Assembly: GCF_019200975.1 (NCBI RefSeq)
Contig: NZ_JAHTMR010000001.1
Location: 575,400-639,399 of the forward strand
Origin: Pseudomonas sp. PD9R
GTDB taxonomy: Bacteria > Pseudomonadota > Gammaproteobacteria > Pseudomonadales > Pseudomonadaceae
Direction: 5' to 3'
DNA: 64,000 nt
Of this stretch, positions 26,353 through 34,964 are shown one piece after another. Under the pieces are notes generated by a model. The model did not search any database, had not been told where the DNA came from, and saw nothing but the letters and a program-made list of their open reading frames with translations. Each line of letters opens with the position of its first letter. Position 1 is the stretch's first letter. The position numbers and the translations under genes are program-made.

Positions 26353-27536
26353 TCACTTTGTTGAGTTGGCTGTTCAGCGCACTGCTGCTGCTCATTGTCC
26401 TGCCGGTACTGGTGCTGTTTATCCAGGTCCTTCTGGCCTGCCTGCCTGGGAGATCGCTGCCGTCAGTGCAAGGGGCAAGACCACGGGTGGCGGTGTTGGT
26501 GCCGGCGCACAATGAGTCTTCGATCATCGTCGCAACGTTAAACACAATTCGACCTCAACTGCAGGCGGGCGACTGCCTGTTGGTGGTGGCGGACAACTGT
26601 TCTGACGACACGGCCGCCCTGGCCCGCACCGCGGGTGCCGAGGTAGTGGAACGCAACAATGACCAACAACGTGGCAAGGGATATGCGCTGGACTATGGCG
26701 TCCGTCATTTGGCGAATATTGCGCCGGACGTCGTCATCATTGTCGATGCTGACTGCCAGGTAAGCGCAGGCTCTATTGAGCGTTTGGCCATTTGTTGCAT
26801 CGACTCAGGGCGGCCAGTTCAATCACTCTATTTAATGCACGCTCCGGCAGGGTCCGGGCTAAAAGTGCGGCTTGCCGAGTTTGCCTGGTGTGTGAAAAAT
26901 CTGGTGCGACCGCGGGGATGGGCCCGGCTCGGTTTACCCTGCCCGTTGATGGGCTCTGGAATGGCTTTCGCCTGGCGGGATCTGCCTTTAATCGATTTAG
27001 CCAGCGGCCACATCGTCGAAGACCTGAAGATGGGCCTGGATTTCTGTCGAAGCGGCAAGCCGCCACTCTTTTGCCCCGATGCGCTGGTAACCAGTTATTT
27101 TCCGCGCAGTGAAGAGGGCCTGACCACCCAGCGTACGCGCTGGGAACATGGTCATCTCGGGGTAATCCTTAGCGACACGCCGAAGCTGTTGGTGGAGTCG
27201 ATTGGTAAGGGTAACGGCAGCCTGCTGGCCATGACGCTGGATCTGCTGGTCCCGCCGTTGGCTTTGTTGACGTTGGTCCTGGTGGCGGTATTGGGTCTGT
27301 CATGGTTGGTATTTGCGTTGTCCGGCGCGTTGACGCCAGCGTTGATAGCGTCTGCCGGGGTGACAATATTGGGAGTGACTGTCTTGCTGGCATGGAGCCG
27401 GTTTGGTCGGGGAATCATTGCTTTTTCAGCCTTGTTGTATGCGCCGTTCTACGCACTGAAGAAAATCCCTCTCTATATCGGCTTTTTGCTCAAGCGCCAG
27501 GTTGAGTGGGTGCGATCCAAGCGGGATGACAGTTGA
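26349..27536 (+). CDS. Membrane glycosyltransferase family 2 (cellulose-synthase-like topology)
   Basis: 395 residues. One N-terminal transmembrane helix (LLSWLFSALLLLIVLPVLVL), then the GT-A domain: VAVLVPAHNESSIIVATLNT, VVADNCSDDTAALA, VIIVDADCQV (DxD) and a later TQRTRWEHGHLG, close to the QxxRW motif of processive enzymes. Two or three C-terminal helices follow. It may transfer one sugar rather than polymerise, because a Wzy is present. Coupled to the GT4 gene by ATGA and to the GT26 gene by TGATG. Confidence 0.8.
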   Translation: MITLLSWLFSALLLLIVLPVLVLFIQVLLACLPGRSLPSVQGARPRVAVLVPAHNESSIIVATLNTIRPQLQAGDCLLVVADNCSDDTAALARTAGAEVVERNNDQQRGKGYALDYGVRHLANIAPDVVIIVDADCQVSAGSIERLAICCIDSGRPVQSLYLMHAPAGSGLKVRLAEFAWCVKNLVRPRGWARLGLPCPLMGSGMAFAWRDLPLIDLASGHIVEDLKMGLDFCRSGKPPLFCPDALVTSYFPRSEEGLTTQRTRWEHGHLGVILSDTPKLLVESIGKGNGSLLAMTLDLLVPPLALLTLVLVAVLGLSWLVFALSGALTPALIASAGVTILGVTVLLAWSRFGRGIIAFSALLYAPFYALKKIPLYIGFLLKRQVEWVRSKRDDS

Positions 27537-28282
27537 TGGGCGCTTCGGCATGGCTGCATAACTGGAAAACGATTATCCAGAAACTCCGGGTGGTCAGTGA
27601 TCGGGATGATGAACAGAGGCTGATTGATGCGTTGTCCCATACCGAGGTGGCAACAGTGCTTGGGTTCGTCAATGCCCATGCCATGAACCTGGTGGCGGGC
27701 AACACTGATTACTACCATTCGCTGTGCGCTGCCGACGTGTTGTTACGGGATGGTTCGGGCATGGCCATTCTGTTTCGTCGACTTGCCTTGGTGCCGGGAC
27801 TCAACATGAACGGTACGGATCTGATCCCCAAACTGCTGGCAGCCTTCAAAGGACGGCGCGTGGCTTTTTGGGGCACTGAAGACACCTGGCTAAACAATGC
27901 GGTGCGGCACAGTGAAGCGGTGTATGGCGTAGACGTGGTTTGCGCTCACCATGGTTTTGCCGGCGTGGATACCTATATGGAACTTGCCCGGCAGTGGCAG
28001 CCAGAGTTGGTTGTATTGGGCATGGGCATGCCCAAGCAAGAAGCCGTTGCTGCCAGACTGGCGGCCAGTGGAGCACCTTGCCTGATCGTCTGCGGAGGGG
28101 CGATTCTGGATTTTCTCGGTGGCAAGGTGAGTCGAGCCCCGCAATGGATGCGTTGGCTCGGTTGTGAGTGGGTGTTCAGGTTAATCAGTGAACCCAGGCG
28201 ATTGTTCTCGCGCTATGTGGTGGGTAATCCAATGTTCTTGTTGCGCACGTTGATTTGCAGAGCCGGAAACGCGACGACTTAG
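27536..28282 (+). CDS. WecG/TagA/CpsF family glycosyltransferase (GT26)
   Basis: 248 residues. Characteristic segments are FVNAHAMNLVAGNTDYYHSL, LLRDGSGMAILFRRL with NGTDLIPKLL, VVLGMGMPKQE (the nucleotide-binding region) and the C-terminal GGKVSRAPQWMRWLGCEWVF R. Adds a sugar, in known members an N-acetylmannosamine-type residue, to the lipid-linked intermediate. Start chosen at 27536, overlapping the previous stop as TGATG. Confidence 0.85.
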   Translation: MGASAWLHNWKTIIQKLRVVSDRDDEQRLIDALSHTEVATVLGFVNAHAMNLVAGNTDYYHSLCAADVLLRDGSGMAILFRRLALVPGLNMNGTDLIPKLLAAFKGRRVAFWGTEDTWLNNAVRHSEAVYGVDVVCAHHGFAGVDTYMELARQWQPELVVLGMGMPKQEAVAARLAASGAPCLIVCGGAILDFLGGKVSRAPQWMRWLGCEWVFRLISEPRRLFSRYVVGNPMFLLRTLICRAGNATT

Positions 28283-28368
28283 CGAATGCCTGGGCCCGCT
28301 AGCCAGGTGTTGCACCTGCAAGGGCACCCTGTCTGTACCGTCGCACTCAACCCGCAGAAGGGGCATAC

Positions 28369-29511
28369 ATGAAAGAACCTATAGCGAAACTGATACGTAA
28401 GCTGATTTCTCCTTCTTTACGCTTCGAGCTAAGAAAAGCCGTTTCCTGGCTGCGGGATATAACGGGGCGAGCCTGTTTTTGGCGCTGGGAAATTGCCAGG
28501 TTCAAACTTCGGGAAGACAGTTCTTTCAACGTGCTCTATGTCGGCAGGAAAACCCAGCGTGAATTTGTGAAGGTGCTCCTCGGGGTGGAATCTCCGGGGG
28601 TTGATAGCGAATTAAAACCGGACAAATCAGGGCAAACGGTTTTGGTCAGTGAAATGCCGACACCGGGCGCATTGTGTGTGCCTCAGTATTTGAGTGCCGT
28701 TGTGCCGCTGCGCAGGCCAATCGACGAAATCACCGCGAGATACAACACCGAGTTACGTCGAAATCTGCGCAAGAACCGGCTGCGCTACCGCATGAAGCAG
28801 GCGCTGAACGATGATGAAATTGAAACCGCCGATCAGCAGATGCTTCAGCCCTATGCCAAGGCAAGACATGGGACGGCCGCCTCTCAAATCGAAACGCACG
28901 AGGTTCGAAGGGTGGCAAAAAATGCCGGGCGGCTTGATCTGGTCCTGCTGGAGGACGAGGTTGTCGCTTGCCATCTTGGGTGCGTCATAACCCGGGCAGG
29001 AAAACGCTACTGGAGCACGATTCGTTTTGGTTACCCGGAACCCGTGTATTCAGATGCGAAAAAGCTGCGTGAAGTTAACTCGATTACCACGTTCATGGCG
29101 CTTGAATGGGCGATTGAAAACGAATTCGATTACTACGATATCGGCGTTTGTCTGGCGCGCCCTGACGATGGGCTACTGGAATGGAAAAGAAGGCGCGGAG
29201 GAGATGTCGATACGCTGGGGAACTCCGGTTATATGTTTGTGCGGCTGCCAAAGACAGGTGCCGCGCAATTTCTTTGGGAAACCCCTTTATTTGCTGTCGA
29301 AGGAAAAGGCTTGACCCTTCATCTAGGGGTGCCCGAAGGGCCGAGTGATGAGGAGATCGCCAGCCGATACCGTGAAATGGGTTTTGGCGGACTGTCAAAA
29401 GTGTATCTCCATTGTGACCGAACGCTGGATGAGTCGCTGCTCGACACCCTGCGTGGCCGCTACACTCACTTGAAGTCGCCGCCGATGATGGAAAGTGTTG
29501 TATCCGCCTGA
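28369..29511 (+). CDS. GNAT/FemAB-like protein of unknown substrate
   Basis: 380 residues, soluble. The middle (about 120-290) has the alternating pattern of a GNAT or FemAB acyltransferase: ELRRNLRKNRLRYRMKQAL, a KNAGRLDLVLLEDEVVACHL strand-turn-strand segment, then TFMALEWAIENEFDYYDIGV. Peptidoglycan-type or polysaccharide N-acyl transfer is possible. Exopolysaccharide loci often contain such proteins, which may add an acyl or amino-acyl group to an amino sugar. No specific function assigned. An 86-base gap precedes it. Confidence 0.5.
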   Translation: MKEPIAKLIRKLISPSLRFELRKAVSWLRDITGRACFWRWEIARFKLREDSSFNVLYVGRKTQREFVKVLLGVESPGVDSELKPDKSGQTVLVSEMPTPGALCVPQYLSAVVPLRRPIDEITARYNTELRRNLRKNRLRYRMKQALNDDEIETADQQMLQPYAKARHGTAASQIETHEVRRVAKNAGRLDLVLLEDEVVACHLGCVITRAGKRYWSTIRFGYPEPVYSDAKKLREVNSITTFMALEWAIENEFDYYDIGVCLARPDDGLLEWKRRRGGDVDTLGNSGYMFVRLPKTGAAQFLWETPLFAVEGKGLTLHLGVPEGPSDEEIASRYREMGFGGLSKVYLHCDRTLDESLLDTLRGRYTHLKSPPMMESVVSA

Positions 29512-29558
29512 ATGGGTTCAAAAGCACTACTTCTTTATAAGCACGCGGGGAAGTTCAT

Positions 29559-30689
29559 ATGTCGGATATCGATACATTGGCGAACGACGGTCCATCGAAG
29601 TGGAGCCTTGCTGCGTATAAGCACATTTTAAAGACCCGACTGAGTCGAAAACCGTCGCTGACGCTGCAAAGTGTCGCCGTGAAGACTTGGGAAATTGCGC
29701 CAGGTAATGTTTCGATCGCGCCGCCCGCGTTTTATCTTCCCAATCAACTTGAGCGGGTGACCGGGTGGGCTGAGGATCTTTTTTATCCCTTTGAGCATCC
29801 TCGCCGCACCATGGAAGGGGTCGGCAGTGTTGAACATGGTCCTACACGCGGCTACCTGCTTAAAGATGCATGGTTAATCGATGGCGCTCTCTATAAAGGG
29901 AGTGCCAAGTCATGGTTATCGCCTCAATCTGGATGGCTGCCAAGAGTTCGCGTAGAAACCGAAATTGATCGCGGGGCACTGTATTGCACTGCGGGAGGGA
30001 ACAAGTGGTTTGGCTCATGGTTAATGGATGATTGCATTACTTATCCATTGGCTTGTGAGGAAGGCGTGCCGGTAACCACGGCAACCTCGGACAAGCTGGT
30101 CTCTACATCAAAGCACGGCATACTTCACGCCCCTGGTTATGAGGACTGGCTTGGAATGACGCCGGTTCGCTTACGTAATGCATTTTTCCGTGAGCTCGTG
30201 ATCTTTGACGATCTCAGCCAAAATCGTCACAAGCATTTGCGCTTTCGTGCCATGGGACAAAAGCTGCTCTCGCACGTGACGGTTGACGCTCACCCTGGCG
30301 TGTTCATTCTGCGGGGGGACAAGGGCGAAAGACGCTTGTTGCGCAATGAAATGGAATTGGCGGAACGCCTGAGAGATCGTCGCGGATTTCGCATTATCGA
30401 TCCGGCGAAGTCCGATGTTCCAACCATTGTCGCGGCCTGTGCCGGAGCAAGAACCGTAGTCGGGATCGAGGGCAGTCATCTCATACATGGCGTCAACGTG
30501 CTGCAGCCCGGTGGTTCATTGCTCGTGCTGCAGCCGCCAAACCGGTTCCTGTGCTTTTTCAAATACCTGACCGATCGCGACCACCAAAACTTTGGTTTTG
30601 TAGTGGGCAAACAAGAGGGCGATGGCTTCAGTATCGACGCCGATGAAGTTGAGCGAACGCTCGATTTATTTCCGGTGAGTGCCTCTTGA
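29559..30689 (+). CDS. Glycosyltransferase family 61 protein
   Basis: 376 residues, no signal peptide. The C-terminal half carries the DUF563/GT61 pattern: FILRGDKGERRLLRNEMELA, RGFRIIDPAKS, then the VVGIEGSHLIHGVNVLQPGG segment that is the most conserved part of the family, followed by LLVLQPPNRF. Members include capsular polysaccharide transferases and eukaryotic xylosyltransferases. Last plus-strand gene of the locus, ended by a strong palindromic terminator that begins at its stop codon. Confidence 0.75.
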   Translation: MSDIDTLANDGPSKWSLAAYKHILKTRLSRKPSLTLQSVAVKTWEIAPGNVSIAPPAFYLPNQLERVTGWAEDLFYPFEHPRRTMEGVGSVEHGPTRGYLLKDAWLIDGALYKGSAKSWLSPQSGWLPRVRVETEIDRGALYCTAGGNKWFGSWLMDDCITYPLACEEGVPVTTATSDKLVSTSKHGILHAPGYEDWLGMTPVRLRNAFFRELVIFDDLSQNRHKHLRFRAMGQKLLSHVTVDAHPGVFILRGDKGERRLLRNEMELAERLRDRRGFRIIDPAKSDVPTIVAACAGARTVVGIEGSHLIHGVNVLQPGGSLLVLQPPNRFLCFFKYLTDRDHQNFGFVVGKQEGDGFSIDADEVERTLDLFPVSAS

Positions 30690-30717
30690 GGCTGACCCGT
30701 TTGCAAACGGGTCAGCC
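30690..30717. terminator. Bidirectional terminator, 28-base palindrome
   Basis: GGCTGACCCGTTT joined by GC to its exact complement, immediately after the GT61 stop and before the convergent wcaJ-like gene. Confidence 0.8.
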
Positions 30718-30737
30718 TTAAAAGTCAGGGGCACTCG

Positions 30738-32162
30738 TTAGTAGGCATGCTTGCCAGAGAAGGCAAGCAGTGTCCGCGCAAGAATCGTGAAGTCGAGCCA
30801 AAGCGACCAATTGTTGATGTACTCGATGTCCGAATCAACACGCCGAATCATCTGTTCAATATCTCTCGTTTCGCCGCGGAAACCGCGCACTTGAGCCAGG
30901 CCTGTGATGCCCGGCTTGATGTTGTGGCGTGCAAAGTAGTCGGCAATATCGGGTGAGTACTGCGCATCGTGCGCGATGGCATGCGGTCGCGGCCCCACCA
31001 GAGACATTTCCCCCATCAATACGTTGAACAACTGGGGTAGTTCATCCAGGCTGGTTTTTCGAATAAACGCGCCGACTCGGGTCTTTCGCGGATCATTCTT
31101 TTCGGCCTGTTTGACGATGCCTTCTTCCGGCTGATGGACGACCATGCTTCTGAACTTCCAGATACGGAAAGAATCGCCACTCCAGCCCATGCGTTCCTGC
31201 CGAAAAAACACCGGCCCAGGGCTATCGAGTTTGATGGCAATGGCAACTATCGCCAGCAAGGGTGCTGCAAACAGCAAGATGAGAAAGGCCAGTACTCGGT
31301 CTTCGAGGTTCTTCAGCAACAGGCGCATCCCCATCAGCGGCGTTTCAGACAAGGTCAGCACGGGAATCCCGGCAATCTCGCGAACGCTGTGGTTGATCAG
31401 GCGCAACGAAAAAATATCCGGTACCCAGTTAACCGAGATGTGCTTGTCAAACAGTCTTAAATAAACGTCCTTGATAACCTGCGAACCGTCCAGCGGTGTT
31501 ACGAAGTAAACGGTGCGAATGGCGTGTTGAACGACCAACTCATCGAGGTCGGAAATATGGCCCAGTATCGTCAGGCGTTGCGCACTTTTTGAACCATCCT
31601 TTCCATGATCTTCATCAGCCCCGATCAGCACGGCGCCAACCACTCGCTCACCCAACCAGGGGTTATTACTGATCTTCAGGTGGAGGAAGTTGGCGAGCTC
31701 GCCCGTGCCGATGATCAGGGCGTTTTCCCTTTGCGCTGGATGGGCCAGGAATTTCTTCCGCAATTCGCGTGTGGCAAGGTGCAAAAGCAATTGAGCGAAG
31801 TATCCAATAACAAATAACTCGCCAACCAATAGCCGCGAGTACTGTTCACTTTGTTTAGTAAGAAAGGCCATGGCAACAAGAAAACAAAAAACGGCGGTCC
31901 ATGCCTTGAGTAGCTTGAAAGCTTTAACGGCGAAGCCGACATTGCTGCGGTAAATAGCATAGTGGTCGTAAACGACGGCCAACGCCCCCAGCAGCAACAG
32001 GACCATGATGACGTAGGCCTGAGATATATAGCCGATGTGATAATTGATCAAATACCACGCGACGCCGGTTATCGCGAGACCATCGAGACCGGCCTGAATA
32101 ACGATACTGGTGCTGCTTCTTCGCTGAAGTACGGAACGGCTGGTATTGGGTTCAAATATCAT
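30738..32162 (-). CDS. Undecaprenyl-phosphate sugar phosphotransferase (WcaJ-like)
   Basis: 474 residues. Four N-terminal transmembrane helices, a soluble CoA-binding-like domain (ALIIGTGELANFLHLKI) and a C-terminal sugar-transferase domain after a fifth hydrophobic segment (VLAFLILLFAAPLLAIVAIA). That domain contains SPGPVFFRQERMGWSGDSFR, WKFRSM, TSLDELPQLFNVLMGEMSLV and GPRPHA. It starts repeat-unit synthesis by placing a hexose-1-phosphate, usually glucose, on undecaprenyl phosphate. It sits at the far end of the locus on the opposite strand, with its own promoter region. Confidence 0.9.
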   Translation of the reverse strand: MIFEPNTSRSVLQRRSSTSIVIQAGLDGLAITGVAWYLINYHIGYISQAYVIMVLLLLGALAVVYDHYAIYRSNVGFAVKAFKLLKAWTAVFCFLVAMAFLTKQSEQYSRLLVGELFVIGYFAQLLLHLATRELRKKFLAHPAQRENALIIGTGELANFLHLKISNNPWLGERVVGAVLIGADEDHGKDGSKSAQRLTILGHISDLDELVVQHAIRTVYFVTPLDGSQVIKDVYLRLFDKHISVNWVPDIFSLRLINHSVREIAGIPVLTLSETPLMGMRLLLKNLEDRVLAFLILLFAAPLLAIVAIAIKLDSPGPVFFRQERMGWSGDSFRIWKFRSMVVHQPEEGIVKQAEKNDPRKTRVGAFIRKTSLDELPQLFNVLMGEMSLVGPRPHAIAHDAQYSPDIADYFARHNIKPGITGLAQVRGFRGETRDIEQMIRRVDSDIEYINNWSLWLDFTILARTLLAFSGKHAY

Positions 32163-32592
32163 ATTTAGACCTCACTTGCTGCCCCCCATCGCGCTCAATG
32201 ATGACGCGATTCAGTTTGAAACGACCCTCGCGTGAGGGCGTTAGCATTAGCGTCCCAGCAAGCTACCGCTCGTGGCAAGCCACCCACCCTCAAAAATTAC
32301 AGACCCCGGGCAGAATGTGGCAACGCGTGCCAATACTGTAGCAGCACACTGGCATCATTCACGGAATCCGCGAAATTTTCTAGCGGTCATTTCTGAAGGT
32401 TTCGACCGGCCGGCGGATGGAGCCATTGTCAGCAGTCGGAGGAGGCAAAATGAGGTGGGAAGGGCTGATGCAGATCAGTTGAAGCACGAAACCTGTAGGA
32501 GGAGCGGGCGTGCTCGCGATGGCGGCGGGTCAGCCAACATTAATGTTGAATGTTACATCGCCATCGCGAGCAAGTTCCTACAGGAATCATTG
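32163..32592. other. Gene-free spacer with one REP pair
   Basis: 430 bases between the wcaJ-like gene start and the cytochrome c gene end. It contains the promoter side of the wcaJ-like gene and, at 32492-32584, a REP inverted pair. No small gene seen. Confidence 0.5.
32492..32584. repeat. REP inverted pair
   Basis: cctgtaggaggagcg...tgctcgcgatggcg and its imperfect complement at 32561-32584, with an AT-rich centre. Belongs to the gcttgcccgcga / tgctcgcga sub-type. Confidence 0.75.
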
Positions 32593-33114
32593 TCAGTCAT
32601 GCATTCCGTCTTCAATCGCAATGCCTTGCGCACGCATTTGCTTGATCAATTCGGCGCGGGTGCCGGGGAGGTTGAGCATGGTTTTTGCGCGCAATGCCGT
32701 CACTTCTTCAGCGCTGTAGGGCTGGTAATCGGCTGGGGTGCTTTTACCTGCCAAACCGTCTTCGCGCATCAACCAGTTAAGCAAGTCCGCCAACTGCGCA
32801 TTGTTGAGCGCCGACTGCGACATACCGGGCACGCGCACCAGAAATTCGCGGCCACCGGGGACTTTCAGGAAGTTACCGACAAACCCCGTCAGCCGGGGGG
32901 TGTCATTGGCCGCGGAGCCCATGCCATTGCCCAAGTGACAGCCGGCGCATTGCAACTGATAGTTCACACCCACGCTGTAACCCGCTTCGCTGATCGGTTT
33001 TTGTGGCGCTTCATTACCCGGTGCGTGGCGTTGCGCCGGATTGGGGATGGCCCGGGCGTACACCTGTGGGGTGATCAAGAGGCAGGCCAGGCCGAGGATT
33101 AGCAAATGACGCAT
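32593..33114 (-). CDS. Periplasmic cytochrome c of the amine dehydrogenase operon
   Basis: 173 residues with a signal peptide (HLLILGLACLLITPQVYARA). One heme-binding CAGCH near residue 56 and a possible axial Met in GMSQSA (or NGMGSA). Its place after the light-chain gene matches the cytochrome or heme-protein gene downstream of aauBEDA and mauBEDA clusters. It could take electrons from the amine dehydrogenase, directly or after an azurin or amicyanin-like protein; no copper protein gene is in the window. 132 bases, including a REP pair, separate it from the light-chain gene. Confidence 0.75.
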   Translation of the reverse strand: MRHLLILGLACLLITPQVYARAIPNPAQRHAPGNEAPQKPISEAGYSVGVNYQLQCAGCHLGNGMGSAANDTPRLTGFVGNFLKVPGGREFLVRVPGMSQSALNNAQLADLLNWLMREDGLAGKSTPADYQPYSAEEVTALRAKTMLNLPGTRAELIKQMRAQGIAIEDGMHD

Positions 33115-33141
33115 GACATACCCCTTTTATTGTTATGCCTG

Positions 33142-33199
33142 AAAAGATCGCAGCCTGCGGCAGTTCCTACGTAGGGGCTGCCGCAGGCTGCGATCTTTT
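33142..33199. repeat. REP inverted pair
   Basis: aaaagatcgcagcctgcggc and its complement with a very short centre, between the amine dehydrogenase light chain and the cytochrome c gene; may also act as a mRNA-stabilising stem in the operon. Confidence 0.8.
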
Positions 33200-33246
33200 A
33201 AAAAATAAGCCGCCAATTGCGTAAGCAACCGGCGGTGGACCGCGTG

Positions 33247-33768
33247 TTAAACCGCCACGCCGCGGATGATCGAAACGGTGCAGTGATAGATGTGCGATTT
33301 GGCGGCCAGGCACCAGTTCACATCGTTGTTGTTGAACGGGCGATAGGCCGGTTCTTCACTGTCGTTACGGGTGCAGGCGCACTGGGCGCAGCTTTGCTTA
33401 CCACAGCAGTCGTTGTACGAAATGATGTAGTCCTTGCCGTCTGCCGGGTTACGGCAGGTCCCGATCCAGGTGACTTGCGAGGCTTCGGTACCCGGTGGGC
33501 ACGAGGTCACCGAGCCACCGCAGCAGCTGCACAGAAAGCCGTCGATGGAGCAGTAGCGCCAGTAGTCGCAGCTGTTCGGATCACCGGGGTCACCGGCCTT
33601 CGGGTTATCGGCGGCCAGTGCCTTGCTGGTGCGGTCCAGTGGCAGCAGCAGGGGCAGGGCGGCACCGGCCACCATCAGCGAACCCATGCGCGACAGCAAT
33701 TTGCGGCGTGAGGTCGTGTCGGCCACACGGCGGGTCGAGCGCTCAAACAACAGATCCAGCAGTTTCAT
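33247..33768 (-). CDS. mauA: TTQ-dependent amine dehydrogenase, light (beta) chain
   Basis: 173 residues. The leader holds a twin-arginine motif (TSRRKLLSRMG) and a hydrophobic stretch, as in MauA/AauA. The mature part is cysteine-rich (CSIDGFLCSCCGG, CNDCCGK-like, CAQCAC), giving the six-disulfide pattern of this family. The two tryptophans fused into tryptophan tryptophylquinone should be those in ASQVTWIGTC and NNNDVNWCLA. Oxidises primary amines to aldehydes in the periplasm. Whether methylamine or aromatic amines are preferred cannot be read from sequence. Confidence 0.9.
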   Translation of the reverse strand: MKLLDLLFERSTRRVADTTSRRKLLSRMGSLMVAGAALPLLLPLDRTSKALAADNPKAGDPGDPNSCDYWRYCSIDGFLCSCCGGSVTSCPPGTEASQVTWIGTCRNPADGKDYIISYNDCCGKQSCAQCACTRNDSEEPAYRPFNNNDVNWCLAAKSHIYHCTVSIIRGVAV

Positions 33769-33786
33769 AAACGTCTCCCTGCCTTA

Positions 33787-34407
33787 TCAGTGGCTATGGC
33801 CGTGGCTGTGGTCGTGGTCGTGGGGTTGCGCGTTGAGGTATTGCTGCAACGTCGCGTGCTTCAAGTGCTCAACTTCGAACAGGCTGTCCAGGTGCTCGCG
33901 GGAGTTGACCAGGCCTTTGGCGCGCAGGGTGCCGGCCTTGTCGATCAGCGCGGCGTACGGCAGTTTGCCGATCTGGTAGGTCATGCCCACTTCCGGGCCG
34001 ACTACGTAGGTGGCGTCTTCCAGTTTGTGTTCGCGGATCAGCGCATGCTGGGCGTCCATGTCGCCATCGCTGATGAACACCACGTCGAGGCGATCGGCTT
34101 GTTCCTTGGCAATCGACTTGATTGCCGGCAGCAAGGACTTGCAGATCGGGCAGGTCGGCGAGAGGAAAAACAGCAGCTGCGATTTCTCGCTGGCATAACC
34201 GAAGTTCACCGGGCGGCCGTTACGGTCGGACGCGGTGACTTGCGGTGCGGCTTCGTTGACGGCCACGCCTTTGTCGACCATCAGTGCACCGGCCGGTGCC
34301 AGGCGACCGTGCAGTACGCCGATCTGACGAACCAGGGCCATGACGACAAAGGCTACCGCTACCAGCAGCACCCAGAGCAGAACGTTGGAAACAATCAAGC
34401 CTTCCAT
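33787..34407 (-). CDS. mauD: MauD-type thiol-disulfide protein for amine dehydrogenase maturation
   Basis: 206 residues from the ATG at 34407, which has AGGTG 6 bases upstream; a TTG at 34422 would add five residues. N-terminal membrane anchor (IVSNVLLWVLLVAVAFVVMA), then a thioredoxin-like fold with CPICKSLLP (CxxC) after LLFFLSPT. The C-terminus is a histidine-aspartate run (PHDHDHSHGHSH) that could bind metal. MauD is needed for correct disulfide formation in the light chain. Lies between mauE and mauA in the operon. Confidence 0.85.
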   Translation of the reverse strand: MEGLIVSNVLLWVLLVAVAFVVMALVRQIGVLHGRLAPAGALMVDKGVAVNEAAPQVTASDRNGRPVNFGYASEKSQLLFFLSPTCPICKSLLPAIKSIAKEQADRLDVVFISDGDMDAQHALIREHKLEDATYVVGPEVGMTYQIGKLPYAALIDKAGTLRAKGLVNSREHLDSLFEVEHLKHATLQQYLNAQPHDHDHSHGHSH

Positions 34408-34411
34408 TGGA

Positions 34412-34951
34412 TCACCTACCAATCAATTTGAGCAGAAGAGGGGAGTTCGCCAGCAGGCCATCGGCCGCGGCGTAGATGAGCAGCGCAACCGTGGCGCAGG
34501 CCAGCGTCACGAAGCCATCGAACACAGTCATGTCACGGACAAACGGGGCCACGCTGGCCAGTAGTGCCACACCCACCAGCACGCTGTTGCGCAACAGCAG
34601 GACCGGTCGCAGCGGTTGCGCCTGGTCCGGGCCTGCACAACCGCAGTCGATGTCGGCACGACCGCGCCACAGGTTGATGCCAATGGCGGCGGCATACAGC
34701 GCCAACAGGCTGGCTGCGCTCAATGCGGCCCAGGCCCGGCTGACCGGCACCAGCAACGCGAAGGCGATGGCCAGCTCCAGCAGCGGGATCAACCGCGCGC
34801 TCGGACGCACCAGCGCAGCGGGCAGCAGTTGGTAATCCGCCAGTTGTTTGGCGAAGCGTGCGGGCGATCGCACCTTGTGGGTCGCGGCACTGGCCAGCAA
34901 CACCGCGATGGCGATGGCGCTGGCAATAATGAAGATCGGATCTGAATGCAT
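34412..34951 (-). CDS. mauE: MauE-type integral membrane protein
   Basis: 179 residues with four or five transmembrane helices. The start is MHSDPIFIIASAIAIAVLLA followed by a KVRSPARFAKQLADYQLLP loop of the DoxX/MauE type, and a DIDCGCAG segment whose cysteines are conserved in MauE (VKOR-like relay). Probably cooperates with MauD in forming or protecting the many light-chain disulfides. Second gene of the operon, four bases before mauD. Confidence 0.85.
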   Translation of the reverse strand: MHSDPIFIIASAIAIAVLLASAATHKVRSPARFAKQLADYQLLPAALVRPSARLIPLLELAIAFALLVPVSRAWAALSAASLLALYAAAIGINLWRGRADIDCGCAGPDQAQPLRPVLLLRNSVLVGVALLASVAPFVRDMTVFDGFVTLACATVALLIYAAADGLLANSPLLLKLIGR

Positions 34952-34964
34952 GGCCGAACCTCGT

